DNA from: CAYVUV01 sp964455095
Lineage (GTDB): Bacteria > Desulfobacterota > Binatia > HRBIN30 > CADEER01
DNA: 47,739 nt
Assembly: GCA_964455095.1 (NCBI GenBank)
Contig: CAYVUV010000373.1
Location: forward strand, 1 to 47,739
Direction of reading: 5' to 3'
In this document: piece by piece, positions 41,296 to 47,739 of the stretch
Position numbering within the stretch: the stretch's first letter is position 1
Layout: each line of letters begins with the position of its first letter
The notes under the pieces: generated by a model
Database searches by the model: none
What the model saw: the letters and a program-made list of their open reading frames with translations, nothing else
Told to the model about the DNA's origin: nothing
Made by a program: the position numbers and the translations under genes

Positions 41296-42393
41296 TCACG
41301 GTTCATACAGCTCGACGAACACCGTCTTGCCGCCCTCGATGCGGCGGACGACCAGCCAGTCGCCCTTGTAGGCCTTGTGGTCGTAAGGCCCGAGGCTCAT
41401 GTGCGTGCGCGGGCCACCGTTGACCGCCGGCAGCATGCGCACCTTTTCCAGGCCTTCCTTGAGCCCCTTCGGCGTCAGCAGGTTCGCGCGCGCCAGGCCT
41501 TCGGCGATGAGGCGCGCGGTGTCGTAGCTGAGCGCGGTGACGGTGTGATCGCGGCGACGGCCGAGGTGCGCGGCGAAGCGGTCGAACATCGGCCGCAGGC
41601 GCGGGTTGTCCTCGCACATCTGGTCGATGCCGTACCAGCCCTCGAGCGCCGCCATCCACTCCGGCTTGGCGTAACAGAACTGGAACGCCGTGGTCATGAT
41701 GCGCGGCGGGCTCCAGGCGAGGCTCTTGAACATCGGCGCCATGAGGATGGTCGGGTAGCCGTAGCCGAGGTAGGCGAGGCAGTCGGGGCCCTGGTCGCGG
41801 ATCTTGCGCAGAATGCCTTCGAGATCGGCGGGCACTTGCGTGGTGTACGACTCGATCAACACGTCGAGGCCCTCGCGCGCGGCGTAGTAGCGGAAGTTCG
41901 AGGCGTACTCGACGCCACCGGGGCTGATCTCGTGGATCATGCCGACGGTGCGAAAGCCCTGACGGCGAATCCAGGTCGCCATCATCGCCGCCTCCTCGGC
42001 CAGGCCGCCGTTGCCGAGGTTGAAGCAGTACTCGCCGAAGTAGCGGTCGGTGCCGGTCCAGGTCACCGCCGGAACGCCGGCCTGGTTGATCACCGGCGCC
42101 AGCGCCAGCGAGTTGTCGGTGATCAGCGGGCCGATCGTGCAGAGCACCCCCTGCGACACCAGGTCGAGGTAGCCGTCGATGGTATTCTTGGCTTCCAGGC
42201 GCGGCAGGCCGATGGCCTCTTTCACCACCAGCTCGACGGGTCGCGTGATGACGCCCGCCGCGTGCGCCTCGTCGAAGCCGAAACGCAGGGCGGCGAGGAA
42301 GTCGTCCTTGGTGCCCATGTCGAGATCGATGAGCACACCGATCTTGATCGGGGCAAAGGCGAGGCCGTGCGGAAGAATCTTCGCTTCTGCCAT
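41296..42393 (-). CDS. Leaderless LivJ-like substrate-binding protein
   Basis: A 365-residue type I periplasmic-binding fold (Peripla_BP_6): IKIGVLIDLDMGTKDDFLAALRFGFDEAHAAGV, GPLITDNSLALAPVINQAGVPAVTWTGTD, GMIHEISPGGVEYA, and a C-terminal KAYKGDWLVVRRIEGGKTVFVELYEP. It begins MAEAKILPHGLAFAP and has no signal peptide, unlike the branched-chain amino-acid or aromatic acid binders of ABC systems, and no permease genes are nearby. It may be a cytosolic sensor/chaperone or rely on an undetected export route. GAGGAG upstream fixes ATG 42393, one base after the ligase stop. Confidence 0.8.
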   Translation of the reverse strand: MAEAKILPHGLAFAPIKIGVLIDLDMGTKDDFLAALRFGFDEAHAAGVITRPVELVVKEAIGLPRLEAKNTIDGYLDLVSQGVLCTIGPLITDNSLALAPVINQAGVPAVTWTGTDRYFGEYCFNLGNGGLAEEAAMMATWIRRQGFRTVGMIHEISPGGVEYASNFRYYAAREGLDVLIESYTTQVPADLEGILRKIRDQGPDCLAYLGYGYPTILMAPMFKSLAWSPPRIMTTAFQFCYAKPEWMAALEGWYGIDQMCEDNPRLRPMFDRFAAHLGRRRDHTVTALSYDTARLIAEGLARANLLTPKGLKEGLEKVRMLPAVNGGPRTHMSLGPYDHKAYKGDWLVVRRIEGGKTVFVELYEP

Positions 42394-42394
42394 G

Positions 42395-44122
42395 TCACTC
42401 CTCGAAGCGATCCAGGTAGCCGGCGCGCTCGAAACGGGCGCGCAGGGCGGTGAGGTCGGCAGCCGTGAACGGGCTCAGCTCCGCCGCGCCGCGCGGGCGC
42501 CAGAAGACCGGATCGGCGATGCGGTCGATGCGAAACTTCTCGCGCCGCAGCTGGCGCTTGAGCACCTTGTTGGTGTGGGTCGACGCCAACTCGGCGGCGA
42601 CGCGCACGAACATCGGCTGCCAGCGCGGCGGCAACGCGGCCGCGCCGGTGAGAAAGGCGGTGAAGGCAGCGGGGTCGAAGCGCTTGTCGGGGCGCAGCGA
42701 AATAGCCGCCATGACCTGGTCGCCGGCCTCGGGATCGGGGACGCCGTACACGCTCGCCAGCGCGATGTCGGGATAGCGGCAGAGCGCCTCTTCGATCGGC
42801 CGGGCGAGAAAATTCTCGCCGCCGACGCGCAGCCACTCGGCGTCGCGGCCGGCGAAGTAGATGAAGCCCTCGGCATCCTGATAGCCGAGGTCGCCGGTGT
42901 GGAACCAGCCGTTGCGCGTGCGCTCGCGCGTCGATTCCTCGTCCCTGTAGTAGCCCTCGAAGAGAAACGCGCCGCTGGTGTTGACGATCTCGCCGACCGC
43001 CTCGTCGGCATTGAGCAAGCGCCCGGCGTCGTCGAAGCGCGCCGGCGCGCACTCGCGGCCGTCCTCGGCGACGATCTTCACTCCCGGCGCGCGCCCGAGA
43101 CTGCGGGCCGGGTCGGACTTCTGGCGCGAGAAGCCGACGCCGACCTCGCTGGCGCCGTAACCGTCGAGCACCTCGCAGCCGAAGCGGCGGGCGAACGCCT
43201 CGATGTACTGGCGCGGCGCCTCGTTGCCGTAGGCCAGGCGCAGCGGGTTGTCGGCGTCGTCGGGCTGCTCGGGTGTCTCCATGATGTAGGCGAGCGGATT
43301 GCCGACATAGTTGAACAGTGTGGCGCCGTAGCGGCGCACGTCGCCGAGAAAGTTGCTCTTGCTGAAGCGGCGCGCCAGCGCGATGCAGCCGCCGGCGGCC
43401 AGGGCCGGCACGAGGGCGAGAATCTGCGCGTTGGCGTGGAAGAGCGGCATGGCGGCGTAGACCGTGTCGGCCGGCGTGAACTGGCACATGTGCATCGACG
43501 CGCCCCAGCCGAGCAGCATCAAGCGGCCGTGGCTGTTGAGCACGCCTTTGGGCGCTTTGGTGGTGCCGGAGGTGAAGATGATCATCAGCAGATCGCCCGA
43601 CTCGACCGGCACGGCGGGATCGGTGTCCGGCGCCGCCGCCGTCTGCGCCTCCAGATCGAGCCAGCCGGCAGGGAGCGGATCGGACGGTTCGCTCACCAGG
43701 ACAGTCGCCCGGGTCTCGAGCGAGGTCGCCAGCGCTTCGCCGAGTTGATGGGCGTAGTGGCTTTCGGCGATGACGATCTGGCAATCGGCATAGGCGAGGT
43801 CGCGGGCCAGAAATGCGCCGGTGCGCGTCGGATTGAGCCCAACGAGCGTCGCCCCGGCGAGGCCGCAGCCGAGCTCGGCGAAGACGAAGGCCGGCACGTT
43901 GTCCATCAGCACGCCGACGTGGAACGGCCGCTCGGGGTCGCGCAAGCGCAGCAACAGGTTCGCGTAGCGGCACGCCGTGCGGTAGGCCTCGGCGAAGGTC
44001 CAGCTGGCCTCGCCGCTGCGCAGGAACACCCGCTCGGCGCTGTCAGCCGCGCGGGCGCGCAAGGCCGCGCCCATCGTCGGCGCCGGCGCGGCGAGCGGCA
44101 GCTGAGCGCTCTGCGTGTCCAT
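42395..44122 (-). CDS. Long-chain-type acyl-CoA synthetase, first gene of operon
   Basis: A 575-residue AMP-forming ligase of the FadD/FATP-like type. Motifs are IIFTSGTTKAPKGVLNSHG, MPLFHANAQ, DGYGASEVG, GWFHTGDLGYQDAEGFIYFAGRDAEWLRVGGENF (split at residues ~430-465) and STHTNKVLKRQL. The GRDAEWLRVGGEN hinge is typical of ligases near steroid and terpenoid degradation genes such as FadD17-like proteins. It is the first of seven tightly packed minus-strand genes and is probably the entry step, activating the growth substrate. The promoter and palindrome upstream (44158-44208) would control the operon. Confidence 0.91.
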   Translation of the reverse strand: MDTQSAQLPLAAPAPTMGAALRARAADSAERVFLRSGEASWTFAEAYRTACRYANLLLRLRDPERPFHVGVLMDNVPAFVFAELGCGLAGATLVGLNPTRTGAFLARDLAYADCQIVIAESHYAHQLGEALATSLETRATVLVSEPSDPLPAGWLDLEAQTAAAPDTDPAVPVESGDLLMIIFTSGTTKAPKGVLNSHGRLMLLGWGASMHMCQFTPADTVYAAMPLFHANAQILALVPALAAGGCIALARRFSKSNFLGDVRRYGATLFNYVGNPLAYIMETPEQPDDADNPLRLAYGNEAPRQYIEAFARRFGCEVLDGYGASEVGVGFSRQKSDPARSLGRAPGVKIVAEDGRECAPARFDDAGRLLNADEAVGEIVNTSGAFLFEGYYRDEESTRERTRNGWFHTGDLGYQDAEGFIYFAGRDAEWLRVGGENFLARPIEEALCRYPDIALASVYGVPDPEAGDQVMAAISLRPDKRFDPAAFTAFLTGAAALPPRWQPMFVRVAAELASTHTNKVLKRQLRREKFRIDRIADPVFWRPRGAAELSPFTAADLTALRARFERAGYLDRFEE

Positions 44123-44157
44123 TCGATCCCCGTGAATTCTGATTGCGGTCCTACGCG

Positions 44158-44208
44158 CGGCTAACAGGCGTTAGCCGGGGGATACCAGTCGACCGCTCGG
44201 GCTGTCAA
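44158..44208 (-). promoter_or_regulatory. Operon promoter with palindromic operator
   Basis: On the minus strand, a perfect TTGACA (44208-44203) is followed after 18 bases by TATCCC, a weak -10. Downstream, near the expected start of transcription, is the perfect palindrome CGGCTAAC-AGGC-GTTAGCCG (44158-44177). Its GTTAG half matches the TGTTAG element of the 18.2 and 19.5 kb modules. A TetR-type repressor site for the catabolic operon is likely. Confidence 0.5.
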
Positions 44209-44274
44209 CGCGCGCGGCGGGGCGGCGCGATGGTTTGACTTTTCGCCGCCAACTGCGGAGTTTCTGGCCTCGCC

Positions 44275-44964
44275 ATGCTCTATCTGCACGAGATCATCGA
44301 CATCGTCGGCACCGGCCAGGAGGCCTATCTGAACACCGTCGGCGAACGCGGCCGGCACTCGGAGCGCGAGGGGATCTCGCGGCTGATGGAGACCTGGAAG
44401 GTCATCGGCAGCACGCATCGCTGGCCGCGGGTGGTGAACCTGTGGGAGATGGACGGTTGGGAGCAATGGGCAGAGACGCTCGAGCGCCAGTTTCTGCCGG
44501 CCAAGAAAGACCCGGCGCTGGCGCCGTGGTGGGCGAAGGCGACCGAATGGCGCAGCGGCGGCTTCGACCGCATCATGGAGCCGGCGCCGTACTCGCCGAC
44601 CCGCGACACGCTGCGCACCGGCGGGCTGCGCGCCTGGGTGTGCGTGCACACGCTGGTGCAGCTCTACCCCGGCATGGGCGAGGCCTACCTCACCGCCGTC
44701 GGCGACACCCTGCGCCCGCTGCTCGAGGCGCGCGGTCTGGCATTGATGGGCGCCTACCGGGTGCCGATGCGCACCGACGAAGCGGTGCTGCTGTGGGCAG
44801 CGCCGGATTTTCGCCACCTGTGCCGGCTCTACGCCGGGCGCCGCGACGATGATGACCTGCGGCGCTGGGGCGTGCGCATTCAAACCCTGCGGCAAGCGGC
44901 CGAAACCATGTGGCTGGTGCCGTCGGCCGACTGTTTCTTTCACCCCGAATACAGCGCGGCGTGA
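44275..44964 (+). CDS. Two-domain NIPSNAP-like protein
   Basis: A 229-residue protein that reads as two ferredoxin-like alpha/beta barrel halves: residues ~1-110 (LHEIIDIVGTGQEAYLNTV, RVVNLWEMDGWEQWAETLERQF) and ~120-225 (WVCVHTLVQLYPGMGEAYLTAV, GAYRVPMRTDEAVLLWAAPDF). This pattern resembles NIPSNAP/dimeric alpha-beta barrel proteins. No function is known to me; such genes often accompany catabolic clusters. It diverges from the seven-gene operon across the palindromic operator, so it may be co-regulated. Confidence 0.65.
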   Translation: MLYLHEIIDIVGTGQEAYLNTVGERGRHSEREGISRLMETWKVIGSTHRWPRVVNLWEMDGWEQWAETLERQFLPAKKDPALAPWWAKATEWRSGGFDRIMEPAPYSPTRDTLRTGGLRAWVCVHTLVQLYPGMGEAYLTAVGDTLRPLLEARGLALMGAYRVPMRTDEAVLLWAAPDFRHLCRLYAGRRDDDDLRRWGVRIQTLRQAAETMWLVPSADCFFHPEYSAA

Positions 44965-44984
44965 CAACTCACCAGGGTAGCGCA

Positions 44985-45019
44985 CCAGCGGCCGGCACGG
45001 GGGGCGTACCGGCCGCTGG
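44985..45019 (+). terminator. Hairpin terminator after the NIPSNAP-like gene
   Basis: A perfect 11-base inverted repeat CCAGCGGCCGG (44985-44995)/CCGGCCGCTGG (45009-45019) lies 20 bases past the stop; CGGCCTTTGG follows with a short T-run. The rest of the gap to 45251 holds two smaller hairpins (GCGGAG/CTCCGC at 45071-45088, TCCTGGTG/CACCAGGA at 45119-45146) and no gene. Confidence 0.6.
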
Positions 45020-45251
45020 CGGCCTTTGGGGGAGGAGAGCGCTAGGCGTTATCGCCACACGCTGGTAGCTGCGGAGGGGGGGCTCCGCGTTGTGCTACTT
45101 GCTGGTTTGGACGGCGCCTCCTGGTGTTCATTCAAAACCACCAGGAAAAAAATTCGGCCCGCCAAATGTGGAGCCCTGGCTTGGGTTTTCGCGACCCGGC
45201 GCCGGGTTGGCAAGTTCGCCGCCAGCGCGCTAACACTGACGGTCAGGAGCC

Positions 45252-45932
45252 ATGTCCGACCCGGCCGCCGCCATTGCCCACCCCGCCGCCACGGTCGTTT
45301 TGCTGCGCCCGGGCAGCGCCGGCTGCGAGGTGCTGCTGGTGCGGCGCAACGCGCAGCTCTCGTTTCACGGCGGCGCCTGGGTCTTTCCGGGTGGCCGGAT
45401 CGATGCGGGCGACTATCGCGGCGAGGCGGATGACGTGGTCACTGCGGCGCGGCACGCCGCGGTGCGCGAGGCGCGCGAGGAGGCCGGCGTGGCGATTGCC
45501 GCCGGCGACCTGGTGTTGATCTCGCGCTGGATCACGCCGCCGATGCTGCCCAAGCGCTTCGACACCTGGTTCTTCGCCGGGCCGGCCAGCGACGAGGCGG
45601 TGCAGATCGACGGCGGAGAGATCCACGACCACGCCTGGATGCATCCCGCCGACGCCCTGGCCGCCCACCGCCAGGGTCAGATCGAGCTGCCGCCGCCGAC
45701 GTTCGTCACCCTGCAACAGCTGGAGTCCTTCCGCGCCGCCGGCGAGGCGCTGTCCAGCCTGGCGCGCGGGCCCGTGCAGAGCTTCGTCCCCCGCCTGTGC
45801 GTGATTCCCGGCGGCGCCTGCTCGCTCTACGAGGGCGACGCCGGCTACGCCGACGGCGCGGTCGACTGCCCCGGCCCGCGCAACCGGCTGTGGATGCTCG
45901 ACGGCGGCTGGCGTTACGAGCGCAGCGACTGA
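45252..45932 (+). CDS. Nudix hydrolase
   Basis: A 226-residue Nudix enzyme that hydrolyses a nucleoside diphosphate linked to another group. The Nudix box begins GGRIDAGDYRGEADD and ends REAREEAGVAI; the insert between its Gly and the REAxEEAG helix is as in NUDT19-like CoA/acyl-CoA pyrophosphatases. A C-terminal LQQLESFRAAGEALSSLA segment is also found in that group, which would fit a CoA-rich neighbourhood. AGGAG precedes ATG 45252. It is convergent with the crotonase gene, with six bases between them. Confidence 0.86.
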   Translation: MSDPAAAIAHPAATVVLLRPGSAGCEVLLVRRNAQLSFHGGAWVFPGGRIDAGDYRGEADDVVTAARHAAVREAREEAGVAIAAGDLVLISRWITPPMLPKRFDTWFFAGPASDEAVQIDGGEIHDHAWMHPADALAAHRQGQIELPPPTFVTLQQLESFRAAGEALSSLARGPVQSFVPRLCVIPGGACSLYEGDAGYADGAVDCPGPRNRLWMLDGGWRYERSD

Positions 45933-45938
45933 CGGGGC

Positions 45939-46730
45939 TCAGCGCCCCTTGAAGGCCGGCGCGCGGCGTTCGGCGAATGCGGTCAGGCCTTCCTTGGTAT
46001 CCTCCGAGGTGGTGACCAGCGACTGCACCAACGCCTCTTCCTCGAAGGCAGTCTCGAGGTCCGAATCGAGCGAGCGATTGAGCAACCGCTTGGACATGCC
46101 GATGGCAAACGTCGGCCCTTGCGCCAGCTTCTCGGCCCATTCACGCGTCGCCTCGCGCAGCCCGTCGGCCGGCACGACCTTGTTGATCAGGCCGATGCGC
46201 AGCGCCTCGTCGGAGCTCAGGTCGTCGCCGAAGAACACCAGCTCCTTGGCCTTCGCCAGCCCGATCAGGCGCGGCAGCAGATAGGCGCCGCCGGCGTCGA
46301 CGGCGATGCCGCGGCGGACGAACACTTCGATGAAGCGCGCCTCGGCCGCGGCGATGACCAGATCGCAAGCAAAGGCCATGTGTGCGCCGAGTCCGGCCGC
46401 GACGCCGTTGACGGCGGCGATGATCGGCTTCTCCAGCTCCCACAGGGCGCGGATCAGCCGCTGCGAGCGCGTGCGCATCATCTCGCGGCCGGCGCCCGGT
46501 CCGGTCGGCCCGGCGCCGCGCCGGCTCAGATCGGCGCCGGTGCAGAAGCCCTTGCCGTTGCCGGTCAACACCACGGCGCGGATGTCGAGGTTGGTGCGCG
46601 CGTCGGTGAGCACCGCCAGCAGTTCCTCGCGCATCTCGTCGTTCAACGCATTGCGCGCGTCGGGGCGGTTGAGCGTGATCCACGCCACCTGGTTTTCGAT
46701 GGCGAATTGAATGGCTTGAAAGTCGGGCAT
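45939..46730 (-). CDS. Enoyl-CoA hydratase/isomerase
   Basis: A 263-residue crotonase with FCTGADLSRRG and AVNGVAAGLGAHMAFACDLVIA oxyanion segments, and VDAGGAYLLPRLIG, where Asp replaces the usual second Glu as in PaaG-like isomerases. The C-terminal FAERRAPAFKGR is very similar to the end of the crotonase at 37.3 kb (AFAEKRAPVFTGK), suggesting paralogy. GAGGAG precedes ATG 46730. It follows the amidohydrolase gene by 14 bases and is likely cotranscribed with it. Confidence 0.9.
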   Translation of the reverse strand: MPDFQAIQFAIENQVAWITLNRPDARNALNDEMREELLAVLTDARTNLDIRAVVLTGNGKGFCTGADLSRRGAGPTGPGAGREMMRTRSQRLIRALWELEKPIIAAVNGVAAGLGAHMAFACDLVIAAAEARFIEVFVRRGIAVDAGGAYLLPRLIGLAKAKELVFFGDDLSSDEALRIGLINKVVPADGLREATREWAEKLAQGPTFAIGMSKRLLNRSLDSDLETAFEEEALVQSLVTTSEDTKEGLTAFAERRAPAFKGR

Positions 46731-46744
46731 GGGGAACTCCTCGC

Positions 46745-47551
46745 TCACAGTTTCAGCGCCCGGCGGGCGTTGTCGCGCAGGAACAGCGTGCGCACCTCGG
46801 GCGAGAGCTCGAGGGCGTCGATCTCCTTCATGACGCGGTCGAAGGGCAGCAGCGGATAGTCGGTGGCGAAGCACACCTTGTGCTTGCCGAAGGTCTTCAT
46901 GAAGTGGACGAACTCGGGCGGGTAGTGCTTGGGGACATGCGCCGACGTGTCGATGAACACGTTGGCGTGCTTCCACGCCACGGCGATCATCTCCTCGGTC
47001 CACGGCCAGCCGATGTGCCCGCAGATGATGCGCAGCTCGGGAAAATCGAGCGCCACCTGGTCGATGTAGATCGGCCGGCCGGTCTCGGAGGGGAACAGCG
47101 GCCCGGTGTGGCCGACCTGGGTCTGGAAGGCGACGTCGAGCTCGACGCACTTGGCGTAGAGCGGGTAGTAGCACGGATGCGTCGGCGACCGGCTCCACAT
47201 GAAGGGCTCGATGCGCAGCACCTTGAAGCCGTACTTCTCGACGTGCTCGTGCAGGCCGCGCACGGCGCGCATGATGTTGGTCGGGTCGGCGTGGTACTCG
47301 CCGATGAAGCGCTGCGGGTAGCGCCGCACCGCCTCGCGCACGTGCTCCGCCTCGCCCGAGATGCAGGCGATCTCGACGCCGTTGCGGTCCATGTCGGCGA
47401 GCATCTGCTCGACGTCGGTGCCGTTGTGGTACCAGTCGAGGCGCCCGTAATTGCGGAAGACATTCTCGGCGGCCGGATTGCGTTTCTCCGGCGGCGTCGG
47501 GGAGAGATACTGCGTCCAGACATCGATGGTACCGGTCACTTCACCCATCAT
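46745..47551 (-). CDS. Amidohydrolase family 2 protein lacking the N-terminal His motif
   Basis: A 268-residue TIM-barrel amidohydrolase_2 protein. ICGHIGWPWTEEMIAVAWKHANVFIDTSA and CFATDYPLLPFDRVMKEI are typical, including the metal-ligand Asp. The first motif, normally DxHxH or DxH, reads IDVWTQYL, so those His ligands are missing; such variants occur in the decarboxylase/hydrolase branch but may bind metal differently. ATG 47551 and ATG 47548 are both possible; GGAG spacing favours the latter. It leads a two-gene unit with the crotonase, fitting ring-opening or decarboxylation followed by CoA-ester processing. Confidence 0.82.
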   Translation of the reverse strand: MMGEVTGTIDVWTQYLSPTPPEKRNPAAENVFRNYGRLDWYHNGTDVEQMLADMDRNGVEIACISGEAEHVREAVRRYPQRFIGEYHADPTNIMRAVRGLHEHVEKYGFKVLRIEPFMWSRSPTHPCYYPLYAKCVELDVAFQTQVGHTGPLFPSETGRPIYIDQVALDFPELRIICGHIGWPWTEEMIAVAWKHANVFIDTSAHVPKHYPPEFVHFMKTFGKHKVCFATDYPLLPFDRVMKEIDALELSPEVRTLFLRDNARRALKL

Positions 47552-47675
47552 GACTCCGAAGGTTGCACGGTTTGGTGGAAAGCTGCGAGCGACGCCCGTA
47601 CCACAGCGATTCGCATGCAGTCCAGCCCACTACGTACAGCCTTTCGCAATCCCAGCGACCAATCGCGCGAGGGTT

Positions 47676-47697
47676 CCTTCTCCCGGATGGGAGAAGG
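47676..47697. repeat. REP-like hairpin
   Basis: CCTTCTCCC-GGAT-GGGAGAAGG is a perfect nine-base inverted repeat with a four-base loop, followed by TCAGGATGAGGGG. The form is that of a common dispersed hairpin in proteobacterial-type genomes. No other copy was seen in the window. The 188 bases after 47551 otherwise contain no gene that I can support. Confidence 0.65.
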
Positions 47698-47739
47698 TCA
47701 GGATGAGGGGGATTCAACTGATCGGCGAAGCCAACCCCA

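Noticed and set aside
45119..45146. Rho-independent terminator TCCTGGTG/CACCAGGA
   Set aside because: It is followed by an A-run on the plus strand, and on the minus strand the T-run precedes the stem, so the order is wrong for either direction.
45939..47198. 419-residue reading of the crotonase
   Set aside because: The first ~155 residues are antisense-like readthrough of the amidohydrolase gene in another frame; the family N-terminus and ribosome site are at 46730.

Overview
The window is about 47.7 kb of GC-rich chromosomal DNA from what looks like an uncultured, Gram-negative, metabolically versatile bacterium. Candidatus Binatota, or a related lineage once filed under Deltaproteobacteria, is my best guess. 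The grounds are two secreted proteins at 2.2-5.5 kb with Cys-rich repeat domains of a type I associate with that group, many CoA-dependent catabolic genes (CaiB/BaiF transferases, AMP-forming ligases, crotonases, MaoC), a P450 and metal-dependent hydrolases. This is an inference from gene content; no rRNA or other marker gene is present.

Layout. 0-7.6 kb: the end of an L,D-transpeptidase, a P450, then three exported proteins (FG-GAP/VCBS protein, choice-of-anchor-V-like Cys-rich protein, lipase-like lipoprotein). 7.7-15.4 kb: an envelope pair (GT2 and LpxL-like acyltransferase, divergent), a beta-lactamase-fold lipoprotein, a lipocalin-like DUF7064-type protein, a DUF427-nucleotidyl cyclase fusion, DoxX and a CaiB transferase. 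15.5-24.9 kb: a GT39-like membrane glycosyltransferase with two PA14-like C-terminal modules, then a same-strand group (amidohydrolase, two overlapping PaaK-like genes, MaoC-like hydratase) whose first two members share a promoter plus CAAAC-N4-GTTTG operator module, then a DAO-type oxidoreductase.

24.9-35.3 kb is a defence island: a pentapeptide-repeat TIR protein, then a tightly overlapping type I restriction operon hsdM-hsdS-(XRE/ImmA-IrrE peptidase)-(DUF4411 PIN-like)-hsdR. The HsdR carries an extra C-terminal LexA/CI-like S24 domain with an apparently intact self-cleavage site and Ser/Lys dyad. The island ends at a tRNA 3'-half remnant next to direct repeats, which looks like an attachment site. 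No integrase is visible.

35.4-44.2 kb is a seven-gene minus-strand operon for CoA-thioester catabolism (acyl-CoA synthetase, leaderless LivJ-like binding protein, SRPBCC protein, second ligase, CaiB transferase, PaaG-like crotonase, third ligase) with a palindromic operator at its head. 44.3-47.6 kb holds a NIPSNAP-like protein, a Nudix hydrolase, and a crotonase with an amidohydrolase. Three copies of an inverted-repeat element (CTTCGACGGGCTCAG... type) sit in intergenic gaps.
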